From the NCBI GenBank assembly GCA_020444245.1, contig JAHLLI010000004.1, forward strand, positions 216,230-280,229: a stretch of 64,000 nucleotides of DNA. Reading direction: 5' to 3'. Positions 34,042 to 44,317 of the stretch are shown here, piece by piece. Below the pieces are notes generated by a model. It did no database searches. It was not told the DNA's origin and was given only the letters and a program-made list of their open reading frames with translations. Every line of letters begins with the position of its first letter. Positions within the stretch are counted from its first letter, which is position 1. A program made the translations under genes and the position numbers. The DNA is from Actinomycetales bacterium. Its GTDB lineage: Bacteria > Actinomycetota > Actinomycetes > Actinomycetales > Cellulomonadaceae.

Positions 34042-34998
34042 GTGCGCACCATGACGACGGACACCTCGACCGTCGCCGAGGGTCCGGCCGCCGTCCGACG
34101 CGACCGGATGGGCCGGGCGCTGCGCACCGTCGCGGCGTACGTCGCGCTGACCAAGCCGCGGATCATCGAGCTGCTGCTGGTCACCACGCTCCCGACGATG
34201 ATCCTGGCGGCGGACGGGCTGCCCTCCATCGGTCTGGTGCTGGCGACGCTGGTCGGCGGCACCGCGGCCGCCGGGGCGGCCAACACGCTCAACTGCGTCC
34301 TGGACCGCGACATCGACTCGCTGATGAACCGCACGCGCCGGCGGCCGCTGGTCACGGGCGAGATCGGGGCGCGTTCGGCGGTGGTCTTCGGGCTCGTGCT
34401 CGGTGCGGCGTCGGTCGCGTGGTTCGCGCTCCTGGTCAACCTGATGGCCGCGGCCCTGGCCCTCGCGGCGATCCTGCTCTACGTCGTCGGCTACACGATG
34501 CTGCTCAAGCGGCGCACGCCGCAGAACATCGTGTGGGGCGGCATCGCCGGGTGCATGCCGGTCCTGATCGGCTGGTCCGCCGTGACCGGGTCGCTCGCCT
34601 GGGCCCCGGTCGCCCTGTTCGCGGTGATCTTCCTGTGGACCCCGCCGCACTACTGGCCGTTGTCGATGAAGTTCCGGCGGGACTACGCGGCGGCCGGCGT
34701 GCCGATGCTTCCCGTGGTCGCGGGGAACACCCGCGTGGCGCTCGAGATGCTCGCCTACACCGCCGCGATGGTGGTCGCGTCCCTCGCGCTGGTGCCGCTG
34801 GCCGGGATGACCTGGGTCTACGCGACGGTGGCCGGCGCGCTGGGCCTGTGGTTCGGCTGGAGCGTCGTGGGCCTGCTGCTGCGTTCGCGCCGCCCCGACG
34901 GCACCAAGCTCGGCGAGATGAAGGTGTTCCACCGGTCGATCACCTACCTGACGCTGCTGTTCATCGCGGTGGCGGTCGACCCCTTCCTGCCGGTGTGA
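34042..34998 (+). CDS. ctaB: protoheme IX farnesyltransferase (heme O synthase)
   Basis: A UbiA-family prenyltransferase of about 318 residues with nine membrane helices. It attaches farnesyl to heme B for cytochrome oxidase. The first aspartate motif is [15 protein letters not shown]; the second conserved site is [11 protein letters not shown] favour GTG 34042 because GGAG lies 10 nt upstream; ATG 34051 is an alternative. Divergence of ctaB from tkt is typical of actinobacteria. Confidence 0.94.
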   Translation: MRTMTTDTSTVAEGPAAVRRDRMGRALRTVAAYVALTKPRIIELLLVTTLPTMILAADGLPSIGLVLATLVGGTAAAGAANTLNCVLDRDIDSLMNRTRRRPLVTGEIGARSAVVFGLVLGAASVAWFALLVNLMAAALALAAILLYVVGYTMLLKRRTPQNIVWGGIAGCMPVLIGWSAVTGSLAWAPVALFAVIFLWTPPHYWPLSMKFRRDYAAAGVPMLPVVAGNTRVALEMLAYTAAMVVASLALVPLAGMTWVYATVAGALGLWFGWSVVGLLLRSRRPDGTKLGEMKVFHRSITYLTLLFIAVAVDPFLPV

Positions 34999-34999
34999 C

Positions 35000-35932
35000 G
35001 TGGACGGTCCGGACCGGCTCGCCGACGCGGCGACGGCGTTCCTGGACCACCTCGCCGTGGAGCGGGGTCTGGCCACCCACACCCTCGCGGCCTACCGGCG
35101 CGACCTGGAGCGCTACCGGGCCTTCCTGACCGCTCGCGGCCTGGCCGACGTGGCCGACGTGACGCCCGCGGACGTGCGCGACTACGTGCTGCAGGTGCGC
35201 CAGGGCACCGACGGGCGCCCGCCGCTCGCCGCGTCGTCGACGGCGCGCATGGTCGCCGCCGTGCACGGCTGGCACCGGTTCGCCGCGCTGGAGGGTTGGG
35301 CGCCCGCCGACCCCGCGGCAGGGGTCAGGCCGCCGGCCCGACCGCGCCGGCTGCCCAAGGCCCTCAGCATCGAGCAGGTCGGCGCGCTGTTGGACGCGGC
35401 GGGGGTGGGGGAGGGCGCGGTGCCGCTGCGGGACCGCGCCCTGCTCGAGCTGCTGTACTCCACCGGCGCGCGGATCAGCGAGGTCGTCGGCCTCGACGTC
35501 GACGACCTGGACCTGGAGGTCGGCCAGGTGCTGCTGCGCGGCAAGGGGAGCAAGGAGCGCGTCGTCCCCGTGGGGTCGTTCGCGCGGGACGCGGTGCAGG
35601 CCTACCTCGTGCGCGCCCGACCCGAGCTCGGGTCGCACGGCCGGGGGACCCCGGCGTTGTTCCTCAACACCCTCGGCCGGCGGCTGAGCCGGCAGTCCGG
35701 CTGGGCGGCGTTGCGCCATGCCGCGGACCGTGCCGGGCTGACCACACCGGTGTCGCCGCACACGTTGCGGCACTCGTTCGCGACCCATCTCCTGGCCGGC
35801 GGAGCGGACGTCCGCGTGGTCCAGGAGCTGCTGGGGCACGCGTCGGTGACCACCACCCAGATCTACACGCACGTGGCCCCCGAGACGCTGCGCGAGGTCT
35901 ACGTCGCCGCGCACCCACGCGCCGTCGGCTGA
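35000..35932 (+). CDS. xerD: tyrosine recombinase XerD
   Basis: A 310-residue site-specific recombinase that resolves chromosome dimers at dif with XerC. Catalytic residues are Arg158 (TGARISEV), His254 and Arg257 (HTLRHS), His280 (LGHASV) and Tyr289 (QIYTHV). The N-terminal SAM-like domain binds DNA. It starts 1 nt after ctaB. The context with parA and scpAB shows it is the housekeeping enzyme, not an island integrase. Confidence 0.93.
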   Translation: MDGPDRLADAATAFLDHLAVERGLATHTLAAYRRDLERYRAFLTARGLADVADVTPADVRDYVLQVRQGTDGRPPLAASSTARMVAAVHGWHRFAALEGWAPADPAAGVRPPARPRRLPKALSIEQVGALLDAAGVGEGAVPLRDRALLELLYSTGARISEVVGLDVDDLDLEVGQVLLRGKGSKERVVPVGSFARDAVQAYLVRARPELGSHGRGTPALFLNTLGRRLSRQSGWAALRHAADRAGLTTPVSPHTLRHSFATHLLAGGADVRVVQELLGHASVTTTQIYTHVAPETLREVYVAAHPRAVG

Positions 35933-36015
35933 CGCACGGCCGGTGCCCCGACCTACGTTCGGTGGAGGCTCGGAAGAGGCCGGTGGGGCGCCGATGGCGA
36001 GCGGGTGCGCTGGGG

Positions 36016-36028
36016 TAACCTCGGGCGC
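36016..36028 (+). promoter_or_regulatory. leaderless -10 box of parA
   Basis: TAACCT (36016-36021) ends 7 nt before the GTG at 36029, with no ribosome site between, so the parA message is probably leaderless. Confidence 0.55.
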
Positions 36029-36895
36029 GTGACGAGCCAGGACACCGAGCACGCAGCCACCGATCTGGTCGGGCGTCCGATGCCCGAGTTCGGCGAGCCC
36101 GCCCCGCTCACGTCCACCGGACCGGCCCGGATCATCGCGCTGTGCAACCAGAAGGGTGGGGTGGGCAAGACCACCTCCACGATCAACCTCGGTGCCGCGC
36201 TGGCCACCTACGGGCGCAAGGTGCTGGTGGTGGACTTCGACCCCCAGGGCGCCGCGTCGGTGGGGCTCGGGGTCAACCCGCACGAGCTGGACAAGACCGT
36301 CTACAACCTCCTGATGGAGCGCGACGCGACCCTGTCCGAGGTGGTGCGTCACACCTCGGTCCCCGGCCTGGACCTGCTGCCGGCGAACATCGACCTGTCG
36401 GCGGCCGAGGTGCAGCTGGTCGGGGAGGTCGCCCGCGAGTCGGTCCTGTCCCGGGCGCTGCGGCCCGCGGAGGACGACTACGACGTGATCCTGGTCGACT
36501 GCCAGCCGTCACTCGGCCTGCTCACGGTCAACGCCCTGACCGCCGCGCACGGCGTGCTCATCCCGCTGGAGTGCGAGTTCTTCGCGCTGCGCGGTGTGGC
36601 GCTGCTCATCGAGACCGTGGAGAAGGTCCGCGACCGGCTCAACCCACGCCTTCACATCGACGGCATCCTGGCCACCATGCACGACGCCCGCACGCTCCAC
36701 TCGCGCGAGGTGCTCGCCCGCGTGCACGAGGCGTTCGACGGTCAGCTGCTGCACACCGTGATCTCGCGCACGGTGAAGTTCCCCGACGCGTCGGTCGCGG
36801 CCGAGCCGATCACCACGTACGCCCCCAACCACCCGGGAGCGCTGGCCTACCTCCAGCTCGCCCGGGAGCTGGTGGCCCGCGGCGATGCCGCCTGA
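36029..36895 (+). CDS. parA: ParA-family ATPase
   Basis: A 288-residue deviant-Walker ATPase. KGGVGKTT lies at 42-49, followed by VDFDPQG and DCQPSLG. It sits between xerD and scpAB without a parB partner. This orphan ParA is conserved in actinobacterial chromosomes and is distinct from the oriC-linked parAB. The role is probably chromosome organisation with condensin; that is inference from position. Confidence 0.9.
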   Translation: MTSQDTEHAATDLVGRPMPEFGEPAPLTSTGPARIIALCNQKGGVGKTTSTINLGAALATYGRKVLVVDFDPQGAASVGLGVNPHELDKTVYNLLMERDATLSEVVRHTSVPGLDLLPANIDLSAAEVQLVGEVARESVLSRALRPAEDDYDVILVDCQPSLGLLTVNALTAAHGVLIPLECEFFALRGVALLIETVEKVRDRLNPRLHIDGILATMHDARTLHSREVLARVHEAFDGQLLHTVISRTVKFPDASVAAEPITTYAPNHPGALAYLQLARELVARGDAA

Positions 36896-37754
36896 GGACC
36901 TCGCGGCGCCGACCCGCCCGGGGCCGTTCGAGGTCCACCTGGAGAACTTCTCCGGCCCGTTCGACCTGCTGCTCGGGCTGATCGCCCGCCACAAGCTGGA
37001 CATCACCGAGGTGGCGCTCGCCCGGGTCACCGACGAGTTCATCGCCGCGGTACGGGCCGCCGAGCACTCGGACGCGCCGTGGTCGCTCGGGCAGATCAGC
37101 GAGTTCCTGGTGGTGGCCGCGACCCTGCTGGACCTGAAGGCCGCCCGCCTGCTGCCCGGCGAGCTCGACGCCACGGAGGACCTGGAGCTGCTCGAGGCAC
37201 GCGACCTGCTGTTCGCCCGCCTGCTGCAGTACCGGGCGTTCAAGGACGTCGCCGCGTACCTGGGCGAGCGCCTGACGGCGCAGTCGCGGCGCCTGCCCCG
37301 TGCCGTGAGCCTGGAGTCGCACCTGGCGGCCCTGCTGCCCGAGCTCGTGCTGGCCGTGGGGCCCGACCAGCTCGCGCGGATGGCGGCCGAGGCCCTGGCG
37401 CCCAAGCCGGTCCCGGTGGTGTCGTTGGCGCACCTGCACGCCCCGGTCGTGAGCGTGCGCGAGCAGGCGTCGGTGCTGGCCGACCGCCTGCGCCGGGCCG
37501 GCGCGTCCTCGTTCCGCTCGCTGGTCTCCGACGCGGGCTCGACCGGCGTCGTGGTGGCGCGGTTCCTCGCGGTGCTCGAGCTGTTCCGGGAGGGCATGGT
37601 GGGCCTGGACCAGGTCGACGCCCTCGGGGAGCTCACCGTGCGCTGGACGGGTGCGGCCGAGGGCGAGGTCCAGGTGAGCGACGACTACGGCGCGGCGGCC
37701 GGCGCCCACACCCCGGCGGGCGAGAGCCCACCCACCGACGAGGAGGACCTGTGA
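36885..37754 (+). CDS. scpA: segregation and condensation protein A
   Basis: A 289-residue kleisin that bridges the SMC heads. FEVHLENFSGPFDLLLGLI is the family N-terminal signature, and DITEVALARVTDEFI follows. It overlaps parA by 11 nt and scpB by 4 nt. The C-terminal winged helix is recognisable around FLAVLELFREGMV. Confidence 0.93.
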   Translation: MPPEDLAAPTRPGPFEVHLENFSGPFDLLLGLIARHKLDITEVALARVTDEFIAAVRAAEHSDAPWSLGQISEFLVVAATLLDLKAARLLPGELDATEDLELLEARDLLFARLLQYRAFKDVAAYLGERLTAQSRRLPRAVSLESHLAALLPELVLAVGPDQLARMAAEALAPKPVPVVSLAHLHAPVVSVREQASVLADRLRRAGASSFRSLVSDAGSTGVVVARFLAVLELFREGMVGLDQVDALGELTVRWTGAAEGEVQVSDDYGAAAGAHTPAGESPPTDEEDL

Positions 37755-38407
37755 GCGACCACGAGGACCTGACCCGGCCGGTGGACGAGGTCCCCGACAG
37801 CCCGCACGCGGGTCTGTCGGAGGCCGCCCCGGACGAGCTCGCGTTCGACGTCGGCGAGCTGCCCGGCGGCGCCCGCGCGGCCCTGGAGGCCGTCCTGATG
37901 GTGGCCGACGAGCCGATCTCCGCGATCCGGCTCGCCGCCGTGCTGGGGCTGCCGACCGCGGCGGTCGAGGAGCTCCTGGGCGATCTGGCCGAGGAGTACC
38001 TCACCCAGCTGCGCGGCTTCGAGCTGCGACAGGTCGGCGACGGCTGGCGGTTCTACTCGGCGGCACCGTACGCCGACGTCGTGGGGCGGTTCGTGCTGGA
38101 CGGTCAGACCGCTCGGCTGACCCAGGCGGCCCTGGAGACGCTGGCCGTGATCGCCTACCGCCAGCCCGTGACGCGCGGGCAGGTGTCGGCCGTACGGGGG
38201 GTGAACGTGGACTCCGTGGTGCGCACCCTCGGCGCCCGCGGCCTGGTGCACGAGGTGGGCACCGAGCCCTCCGGGGCGGTGCTGTACGCCACGACGCCGT
38301 ACTTCCTGGAGCGGATGGGGCTGACCAGCCTGGACGAGCTGCCGCCGCTCGCGCCGTACCTGCCCGACCTCGCACAGCTGGACCTGGACGAGGGGGCCGC
38401 CAGGTGA
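37751..38407 (+). CDS. scpB: segregation and condensation protein B
   Basis: A 218-residue protein with two winged-helix domains. ALEAVLMVADEPIS and LAVIAYRQPVTRGQVSAVRG are diagnostic. It dimerises on ScpA. The GTG overlaps the scpA stop, and the next gene overlaps its own stop by 4 nt. Confidence 0.94.
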   Translation: MSDHEDLTRPVDEVPDSPHAGLSEAAPDELAFDVGELPGGARAALEAVLMVADEPISAIRLAAVLGLPTAAVEELLGDLAEEYLTQLRGFELRQVGDGWRFYSAAPYADVVGRFVLDGQTARLTQAALETLAVIAYRQPVTRGQVSAVRGVNVDSVVRTLGARGLVHEVGTEPSGAVLYATTPYFLERMGLTSLDELPPLAPYLPDLAQLDLDEGAAR

Positions 38408-39144
38408 CCGCGCCGGATCCGAGCACGGAGGGCGTGCGGCTGCAGAAGGTGCTCGCCGGCGCGGGCCTCGGCTCGCGTCGGGCGTGCGAGGCGCTGATCG
38501 CCGCGGGCCGGGTCGAGGTGGACGGCGTCGTGGTGCGCGAGCAGGGCGTGCGGGTCGACCCGACGAGGGCGGTGCTGCACGTGGACGGCAAGCGCGTGCA
38601 GCTCGACCCGGACAAGGTCACCCTCGCGCTGCACAAGCCGCGTGGCATGGTCTCCTCGATGCACGACGAGAGCGGGCGTCCGGACCTGTCACAGGTGGTG
38701 AGCGACACGCGGCTGTTCCACGTCGGCCGGCTCGACGCGGACAGCGAGGGCCTGCTGCTGCTCACCAACGACGGGGAGCTGGCCCACCGCCTGATGCACC
38801 CCTCGCACGAGGTGGCCAAGACCTACGTGGTGACCGTGCAGGGCAGGGTCAAGCCCGGGGTCGGCGCCGTGCTGCGGCGCGGCGTGGACCTGGAGGACGG
38901 GCCCGCGGCCGTGGACGACTACCGGCTGATCGACGTGACGGCCCAACGCAGCCTGGTGGAGGTCGTGCTGCACGAGGGACGGAACCGGATCGTGCGGCGG
39001 ATGTTCGAGGCCGTGGGGCACCCGGTGATCCGTCTGGTCCGCACCCAGATCGGTCCGGTGCGGTTGGGCGAGCTGCGTCCCGGCCAGACCCGCGCGGTGC
39101 AGGGCAGCGAGCTCGGCGCCCTGATGGCCGCCGTCGGGCTGTGA
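38404..39144 (+). CDS. rluB: pseudouridine synthase RluB/RsuA family
   Basis: A 246-residue rRNA modification enzyme. The N-terminal S4 domain (RLQKVLAGAGLGSRRACEALI) is followed by the catalytic aspartate motif GRLDADSEGLLLLTNDG. Actinobacterial RluB next to scpB targets the 23S rRNA helix 89/90 region by family analogy. Confidence 0.93.
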   Translation: MTAPDPSTEGVRLQKVLAGAGLGSRRACEALIAAGRVEVDGVVVREQGVRVDPTRAVLHVDGKRVQLDPDKVTLALHKPRGMVSSMHDESGRPDLSQVVSDTRLFHVGRLDADSEGLLLLTNDGELAHRLMHPSHEVAKTYVVTVQGRVKPGVGAVLRRGVDLEDGPAAVDDYRLIDVTAQRSLVEVVLHEGRNRIVRRMFEAVGHPVIRLVRTQIGPVRLGELRPGQTRAVQGSELGALMAAVGL

Positions 39145-39199
39145 CCCGGTACGCTCGCTGGCCGTCGAGGAGGAGCAGCGTGCGTCAGCGAGGAGCCAG

Positions 39200-40315
39200 G
39201 TGAGCGGGGCCGGCGGGCACCCGGCGGCGACCCGCGGGCCGGTGCGGGTGGTGGGTACGGGGCTGCTCGGCACCAGCGTGGGTCTTGCCCTGCGCGCGGG
39301 CGGAGTCGACGTGGTGCTGGCGGACCCCTCCCGAACCACCGTGCTGCTGTCCCGCGACGTGGGTGCGGGCCGGTTGCCGGCCCCCGACGAGCCCGAGCCG
39401 GCGCTGGTCGTGGTCGCCGCGCCACCGGACGTCACGGCCGAGGTGGTGCTCGCCGAGCTCGCCGCCCATCCGCGGGCCGTGGTCACCGACGTGGCCTCCG
39501 TGAAGGGGACGGTCGCCCAGGCGGTCGCCGCCGGGGGCGGGGACCTCGCGCGGTACGTCGGGTCGCACCCGATGGCCGGCTCGGAGCGTTCCGGGCCGAC
39601 CGCCGCGCGGCCCGACCTGTTCGCCGGGCGGCCGTGGGTGGTGTGCGCCGGCGGCGCCGACCGTGATGCGGTCCTGGCGGTGCGGACCCTGGCGGTCGAC
39701 GCCGGGGCGACCCCGGTGATGCTCGAGGCGGCCGAGCACGACGCCGCCGTCGCCCTGGTGTCCCACGTGCCACAGGTCGCCGCGAGCCTGGTCGCGGCCC
39801 GGTTGCGCGACGCAGGTCCCGCAGCGCTGGACCTGGCCGGTCAGGGCCTGCGGGACGTGACCCGGATCGCCGCGAGCGAACCCGGGCTGTGGACCTCGAT
39901 CCTCGCGGCGAACTCCGGGGCCGTCGTGCCGGTCCTGCGGGCGCTGCGCGACGACCTGGACGCACTCGTGGGTGCGCTGGAGCGGGCGGGCGGGCAGGTG
40001 GCCGAGCCCGCCGGGGCGCTGGGCACCGTCGCCGCCGCGATCGCCGCCGGCAACGCGGGCGTCGGCCGGATCCCGGGCAAGCACGGCGGGTCCCACGCGA
40101 CCTACGACGTCGTCACGGTGCTCGTCCCGGACCGGCCCGGCGAGCTCGGCCGGCTGCTGGTCGACATGGGCCACGCCGGGGTGAACCTGGAGGAGCTCGC
40201 GATCGACCACGCACCGAGGCAGGCGGTCGGCCTGGCGTCGCTGTCGGTGCTGCCGGGACTCGGTGCACGCCTGGAGGACGAGCTGACGGCTCGCGGCTGG
40301 CGGGTGGCCGGATGA
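39200..40315 (+). CDS. tyrA: prephenate dehydrogenase with C-terminal ACT domain
   Basis: A 371-residue enzyme of tyrosine synthesis. The NAD site reads VVGTGLLGTSVGLAL, then SHPMAGSERSG lines the substrate pocket. An ACT domain (VVTVLVPDRPGELGRLL) at about 300-360 suggests feedback control by an amino acid. Its stop overlaps the cmk ATG by 4 nt. Confidence 0.93.
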   Translation: MSGAGGHPAATRGPVRVVGTGLLGTSVGLALRAGGVDVVLADPSRTTVLLSRDVGAGRLPAPDEPEPALVVVAAPPDVTAEVVLAELAAHPRAVVTDVASVKGTVAQAVAAGGGDLARYVGSHPMAGSERSGPTAARPDLFAGRPWVVCAGGADRDAVLAVRTLAVDAGATPVMLEAAEHDAAVALVSHVPQVAASLVAARLRDAGPAALDLAGQGLRDVTRIAASEPGLWTSILAANSGAVVPVLRALRDDLDALVGALERAGGQVAEPAGALGTVAAAIAAGNAGVGRIPGKHGGSHATYDVVTVLVPDRPGELGRLLVDMGHAGVNLEELAIDHAPRQAVGLASLSVLPGLGARLEDELTARGWRVAG

Positions 40316-41022
40316 GCCTGCGCACGCCGCTGGTGGTGGCGATCGACGGCCCCTCCGGGTCCGGCAAGTCCACCGTGAGCCGCCGCGTCGCGGCGCACCT
40401 GGGGCTGGCCTACCTGGACACCGGCGCGATGTACCGCGCGGCCACCTGGTGGTGCCTCGAGCGTGGCGTGGACCTGGACGACGCGGCCGCGGTGACCGCC
40501 GCAGTGCACGCGATGGTCCTGGACCTGGACGTGAACCCGCGCTTCCCGTCGTTCGCGGTGGACGGCAGCGACGTGGGCGTGGCGATCCGCGCACCGGAGA
40601 TCTCCTCGCTCGTCTCCCGGATCGCGACCAACCTCGACGTGCGTGCGGACCTGGGCGCCCGCCAGCGCCGGGTGATCGACCTGGAGTGCACGCCGGACGG
40701 CTTCAGTGGGGGTCGGGGGATCGTGGTCGAGGGTCGTGACATCACCACGGTCATCGCTCCCGACGCGGACGTCCGCCTGCTGCTGACCGCGAGCGAGGAG
40801 GCGCGGTTGGCCCGCCGCGCCCGCGAGCTGCACGGGGCGGCGGACGCCGCGGCGGTCGCCGCGACGCGCGACCAGGTGGTGGGCCGTGACGCCCAGGACT
40901 CGACGGTGGTCGAGTTCCGCACCGCCGCAGACGGTGTCGTGACGGTGGACTCCTCGGGACTGGACCTGGAGCAGACCGTGGAGGCGGTGCTCGAGCAGGT
41001 CGAGCGCATGGCGGGGCGGTGA
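40312..41022 (+). CDS. cmk: cytidylate kinase
   Basis: A 236-residue (d)CMP kinase with P-loop IDGPSGSGKSTVSRR, LDTGAMYRA at the nucleotide site and VEGRDITTV, which is the VxGRDIGT-type signature. It overlaps tyrA and plsC by 4 nt each. Confidence 0.95.
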   Translation: MSLRTPLVVAIDGPSGSGKSTVSRRVAAHLGLAYLDTGAMYRAATWWCLERGVDLDDAAAVTAAVHAMVLDLDVNPRFPSFAVDGSDVGVAIRAPEISSLVSRIATNLDVRADLGARQRRVIDLECTPDGFSGGRGIVVEGRDITTVIAPDADVRLLLTASEEARLARRARELHGAADAAAVAATRDQVVGRDAQDSTVVEFRTAADGVVTVDSSGLDLEQTVEAVLEQVERMAGR

Positions 41023-41714
41023 GCGCCGCGCGGGCGGCGGCCCGGGTCCCGGGCCGGGCCGGACCGGTGTGGTCGCGGCGGGTCGGCTGGTTCCTGGGCC
41101 ACGTGGTGTGGAACACCGAGCTGGTCGGCGCGGAGCACCTGCCCGCGACGGGGCCGGTGGTGCTCGCTGCGAACCACGTGTCGGTCATCGACGGGCCCCT
41201 GCTGCACGGGGTGGTGCCGCGGGGCACGCACATCCTGGTCAAGCAGGAGGTCTTCCACGGGCCCATCGGCATGCTCCTGCGTGCCGCGGGCCAGATCCCG
41301 GTCGACCGCTCGTCCGGGCGGTCCGCGCTGGAGGCTGCCCTCGGCGTGCTGCGGCGCGGGGGTGCGGTCGGCATCTTCCCGGAGGGCAACCGAGGTCGCG
41401 GCGACGTGTCAGGCGTGCGGGCGGGCGTCGCGTGGCTGGCGGTCCACGGCAACGCCCCGGTGGTCCCCGTCGCGATCCTGGGCAGCCGTCGTACCGGAGA
41501 GCCGCTCGGCCACGTGCCCGGAGCGCGTCGGCGTCTGGTGGTGGAGCTGGGCGCTCCGGTGCAGCTGGACGTGCCGGACGACACCCCGCGCCGGATGGCG
41601 GTGTCCGCGACCGCGGAGGCCGTCGCCGACGCCATGGCGCGTCACGTGCAGGACGCGGCGCGACGTCATGGGATGCCCCTGCCGGAGGACGACCCGCGCG
41701 CGACGTCCGACTGA
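41019..41714 (+). CDS. plsC: 1-acyl-sn-glycerol-3-phosphate acyltransferase
   Basis: A 231-residue PlsC-fold acyltransferase. The catalytic HX4D motif is NHVSVID, and the substrate motif [10 protein letters not shown] (EGxRSR type) follows. It makes phosphatidic acid at the membrane. The cmk-plsC-der order is widespread in actinobacteria. Confidence 0.92.
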   Translation: MSAARAAARVPGRAGPVWSRRVGWFLGHVVWNTELVGAEHLPATGPVVLAANHVSVIDGPLLHGVVPRGTHILVKQEVFHGPIGMLLRAAGQIPVDRSSGRSALEAALGVLRRGGAVGIFPEGNRGRGDVSGVRAGVAWLAVHGNAPVVPVAILGSRRTGEPLGHVPGARRRLVVELGAPVQLDVPDDTPRRMAVSATAEAVADAMARHVQDAARRHGMPLPEDDPRATSD

Positions 41715-41775
41715 CGCTGCGCCCGCGGCGAACGCGGTTCGGCAGCAGGGGGTGGTCCGGGGGAGGATGTCCGCC

Positions 41776-43224
41776 ATGAACACCCCCAACGCCGACGCCG
41801 CGCGTGAGCAGGCCCTGCGCGCAGGCCTCGCCGACTACGAGCTGGCCGAGGAGGACCTCGCGCTGCTCGACGGCGAGGGAGGTCCCGACGCCGGCGCCGC
41901 CTTGGCCCCGCTGCCGACCGTCGCCGTGGTCGGGCGCCCGAACGTCGGCAAGTCCACCCTGGTCAACCGCATCCTCGGCCGCCGCGAGGCCGTGGTCCTC
42001 GACACCCCCGGCGTCACCCGCGACCGGGTGAGCTATCCCGCCGAGTGGGCCGGTCACGCGTTCACGCTGGTCGACACCGGCGGGTGGGAGACGGATGTCG
42101 CCGGGCTGGACGCCCGGGTCGCCGAGCAGGCCGAGGTAGCGATCGACCTGGCCGACGTCGTGGTGTTCGTGGTCGACGCCACGGTCGGCGCGACCGCCAC
42201 CGACGAGCGGGTCGTGCGGCTGCTGCGCAAGTCCGGCAAGCCCGTCGTGCTGGCCGCGAACAAGGTCGACGGCCCGCGCGCCGAGGCCGATGCGCTCGCG
42301 CTGTGGAACCTGGGGCTCGGCGAGCCGCGAGCCGTCTCCGCGCTGCACGGGCGGGGGTCGGGCGACCTGCTCGACGCGGTGATCGCGGCCTTGCCCGAGC
42401 GTGGTACGACGGGTGGCGCTCCGGCTGAGGGTGGCCCGCGCAGGGTCGCGCTGGTCGGGCGGCCGAACGTGGGCAAGTCCTCGCTGCTCAACGCCCTCGC
42501 AGGGTCACAGCGGGTGGTGGTCGACGAGGTCGCCGGGACCACGCGCGACCCGGTGGACGAGCTGATCGAGCTCGGCGACCGGCAGTGGTGGTTCGTGGAC
42601 ACCGCCGGGATCCGGCGCCGGGTGCACCAGACGACCGGCGCGGACTTCTACGCCTCACTGCGCACCCAGGCCGCGATCGAGAAGGCCGAGGTGGCCGTCG
42701 TGCTGGTGGACGCGAGCGAGTCGCTGACCGAGCAGGACACCCGGGTGATCTCCCAGGTGGTCGAGGCGGGCCGGGCGCTGGTCATCGCCTACAACAAGTG
42801 GGATCTGATGGACGACGAGCGCCGTCGCTACCTGGAGATCGAGATCGAGCGCGACCTCGTCCAGGTGCAGTGGGCTCCCCGGGTCAACATCTCCGCACTC
42901 ACCGGGTGGCACCGCGCCAAGCTGGTGCCCGCGCTGGACGTCGCACTCGAGTCGTGGGACACCCGCATCTCGACCGGTCGGCTCAACGCGTTCCTCGGCG
43001 AGCTGGTGGCCGCTCACCCGCACCCGCTGCGGGGTGGGAAGCAGCCGCGCATCCTGTTCGCCACCCAGGCGTCGACGCGCCCGCCGCGGTTCGTGATCTT
43101 CGCGACCGGGTTCCTCGAGGCCGGCTACCGGCGCTTCATCGAGCGGCGGCTGCGCGAGACGTTCGGGTTCGAGGGTTCGCCGATCGAGATCTCGGTGCGC
43201 GTGCGGGAGAAGCGGAAGCGGTGA
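41776..43224 (+). CDS. der: ribosome-associated GTPase Der (EngA)
   Basis: A 482-residue protein with two tandem GTPase domains, [14 protein letters not shown] and [16 protein letters not shown], and a C-terminal KH-like domain. It acts in 50S assembly. I chose ATG 41776 since GGAGG (41762-41766) is 9 nt upstream; the in-frame ATG at 41767 abuts that site and is too close. Confidence 0.96.
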   Translation: MNTPNADAAREQALRAGLADYELAEEDLALLDGEGGPDAGAALAPLPTVAVVGRPNVGKSTLVNRILGRREAVVLDTPGVTRDRVSYPAEWAGHAFTLVDTGGWETDVAGLDARVAEQAEVAIDLADVVVFVVDATVGATATDERVVRLLRKSGKPVVLAANKVDGPRAEADALALWNLGLGEPRAVSALHGRGSGDLLDAVIAALPERGTTGGAPAEGGPRRVALVGRPNVGKSSLLNALAGSQRVVVDEVAGTTRDPVDELIELGDRQWWFVDTAGIRRRVHQTTGADFYASLRTQAAIEKAEVAVVLVDASESLTEQDTRVISQVVEAGRALVIAYNKWDLMDDERRRYLEIEIERDLVQVQWAPRVNISALTGWHRAKLVPALDVALESWDTRISTGRLNAFLGELVAAHPHPLRGGKQPRILFATQASTRPPRFVIFATGFLEAGYRRFIERRLRETFGFEGSPIEISVRVREKRKR

Positions 43225-43228
43225 TGCG

Positions 43229-44317
43229 GTGAGCGGACCGGGCGCGCACGGCGCGGTCGGCGGTTCGTCGATCGCCTCGCGGGGGCTGCTGCTGCGCTGG
43301 GGGCTGCCGCGCGACCCGGGCGCGTCCACGACGCTGGCCGGGTTCCTCGTCTCCGGCGTGGCCACCGTGATGATCACGCGAGCGTTCCTGGCAGCGACCG
43401 GCTACCCGCAGCTCGGCGGGCAGGGCCTGCACATCGCGCACGTGCTGTGGGGTGGGCTCGGGATGACGGTCGCGGTGGTCCTGCTGCTGACCTTCATCGG
43501 GCCCGCGATCAGGCCGCTCGCGGCGGTGATCGGGGGCATCGGGTTCGGGCTGTTCATCGACGAGATCGGCAAGTTCGTCACCGACGACAACGACTACTTC
43601 TTCCGGCCGACGGCCGCGCTGATCTACCTCGTGGTCGTCGCGCTCATGCTGCTCGGCGAGGCGCTGAACGGCCGCGTGCCGCACCGTCCTTCGGAGTACC
43701 TCGCCGCGGCGGCCGACCAGGCCGTCGCGGGCCTGCCGGGCGGGTTCACGCCCCACGCCCGGGCCCACGCGCGGCGCCTGCTGCAGCGGGGCGCGGGTGA
43801 GCCCGGTGCCACGGAGCTCGGTGCCGTCCTCGAGGTTGTGGACGAGGACCACAGCGAGGCGCCGAACCCCGTGGCCACGGTCTCCGCGTGGGTGGTGCGG
43901 GCGTCACGCCGTGCGGTCGGCGCGCGGTACGTGCCGGGAGTGACCGTGACGGTGCTGCTGCTGAGCACTGCGCTGGGCGTGCTGCGCGGGCTGGTCGAGT
44001 GGCACGCGCTGGGGCTCGCGTGGTGGGTCGCCGCCGGGATGCTGGGCGGCACCGCGGTCAGCACCGCGCTGGCGGTCGCGGGGCTGGTGGTGGTGCGGCG
44101 GGACCGGCACGTGGCCTATCAGCGGTTCCGACGCGCGGTGATGGTGTCGCTGCTCGTCACGCAGTTCTTCGTGTTCATCGTCGAGCAGTTCACCGCGGTG
44201 TGGGGGCTGCTGGTCGACCTGGCCGTCCTGATGCTCGTCGAGGCCGAGCTGAGCCAGCTCGAGCAGCCCGACGATCACCCGATCCGCGTCGCGAAGGGCA
44301 GGCCCACCGCGTTCTGA
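43229..44317 (+). CDS. multi-spanning membrane protein, unknown function
   Basis: A 362-residue protein with about seven membrane helices in two blocks (roughly 30-150 and 235-345) joined by a soluble region. A charged IGFGLFIDEIGKFVTDDNDYFF segment in the first block is well formed and may be functional. I do not recognise a named family. It begins 4 nt after der. Its last 43 bp overlap the end of the convergent next gene. Confidence 0.75.
   Translation: MSGPGAHGAVGGSSIASRGLLLRWGLPRDPGASTTLAGFLVSGVATVMITRAFLAATGYPQLGGQGLHIAHVLWGGLGMTVAVVLLLTFIGPAIRPLAAVIGGIGFGLFIDEIGKFVTDDNDYFFRPTAALIYLVVVALMLLGEALNGRVPHRPSEYLAAAADQAVAGLPGGFTPHARAHARRLLQRGAGEPGATELGAVLEVVDEDHSEAPNPVATVSAWVVRASRRAVGARYVPGVTVTVLLLSTALGVLRGLVEWHALGLAWWVAAGMLGGTAVSTALAVAGLVVVRRDRHVAYQRFRRAVMVSLLVTQFFVFIVEQFTAVWGLLVDLAVLMLVEAELSQLEQPDDHPIRVAKGRPTAF

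Noticed and set aside
35000..35932. XerD-like recombinase considered as the island integrase
   Set aside because: It lies 9 kb inside core genes in the conserved ctaB-xerD-parA-scpAB context and is the chromosome-dimer resolvase.
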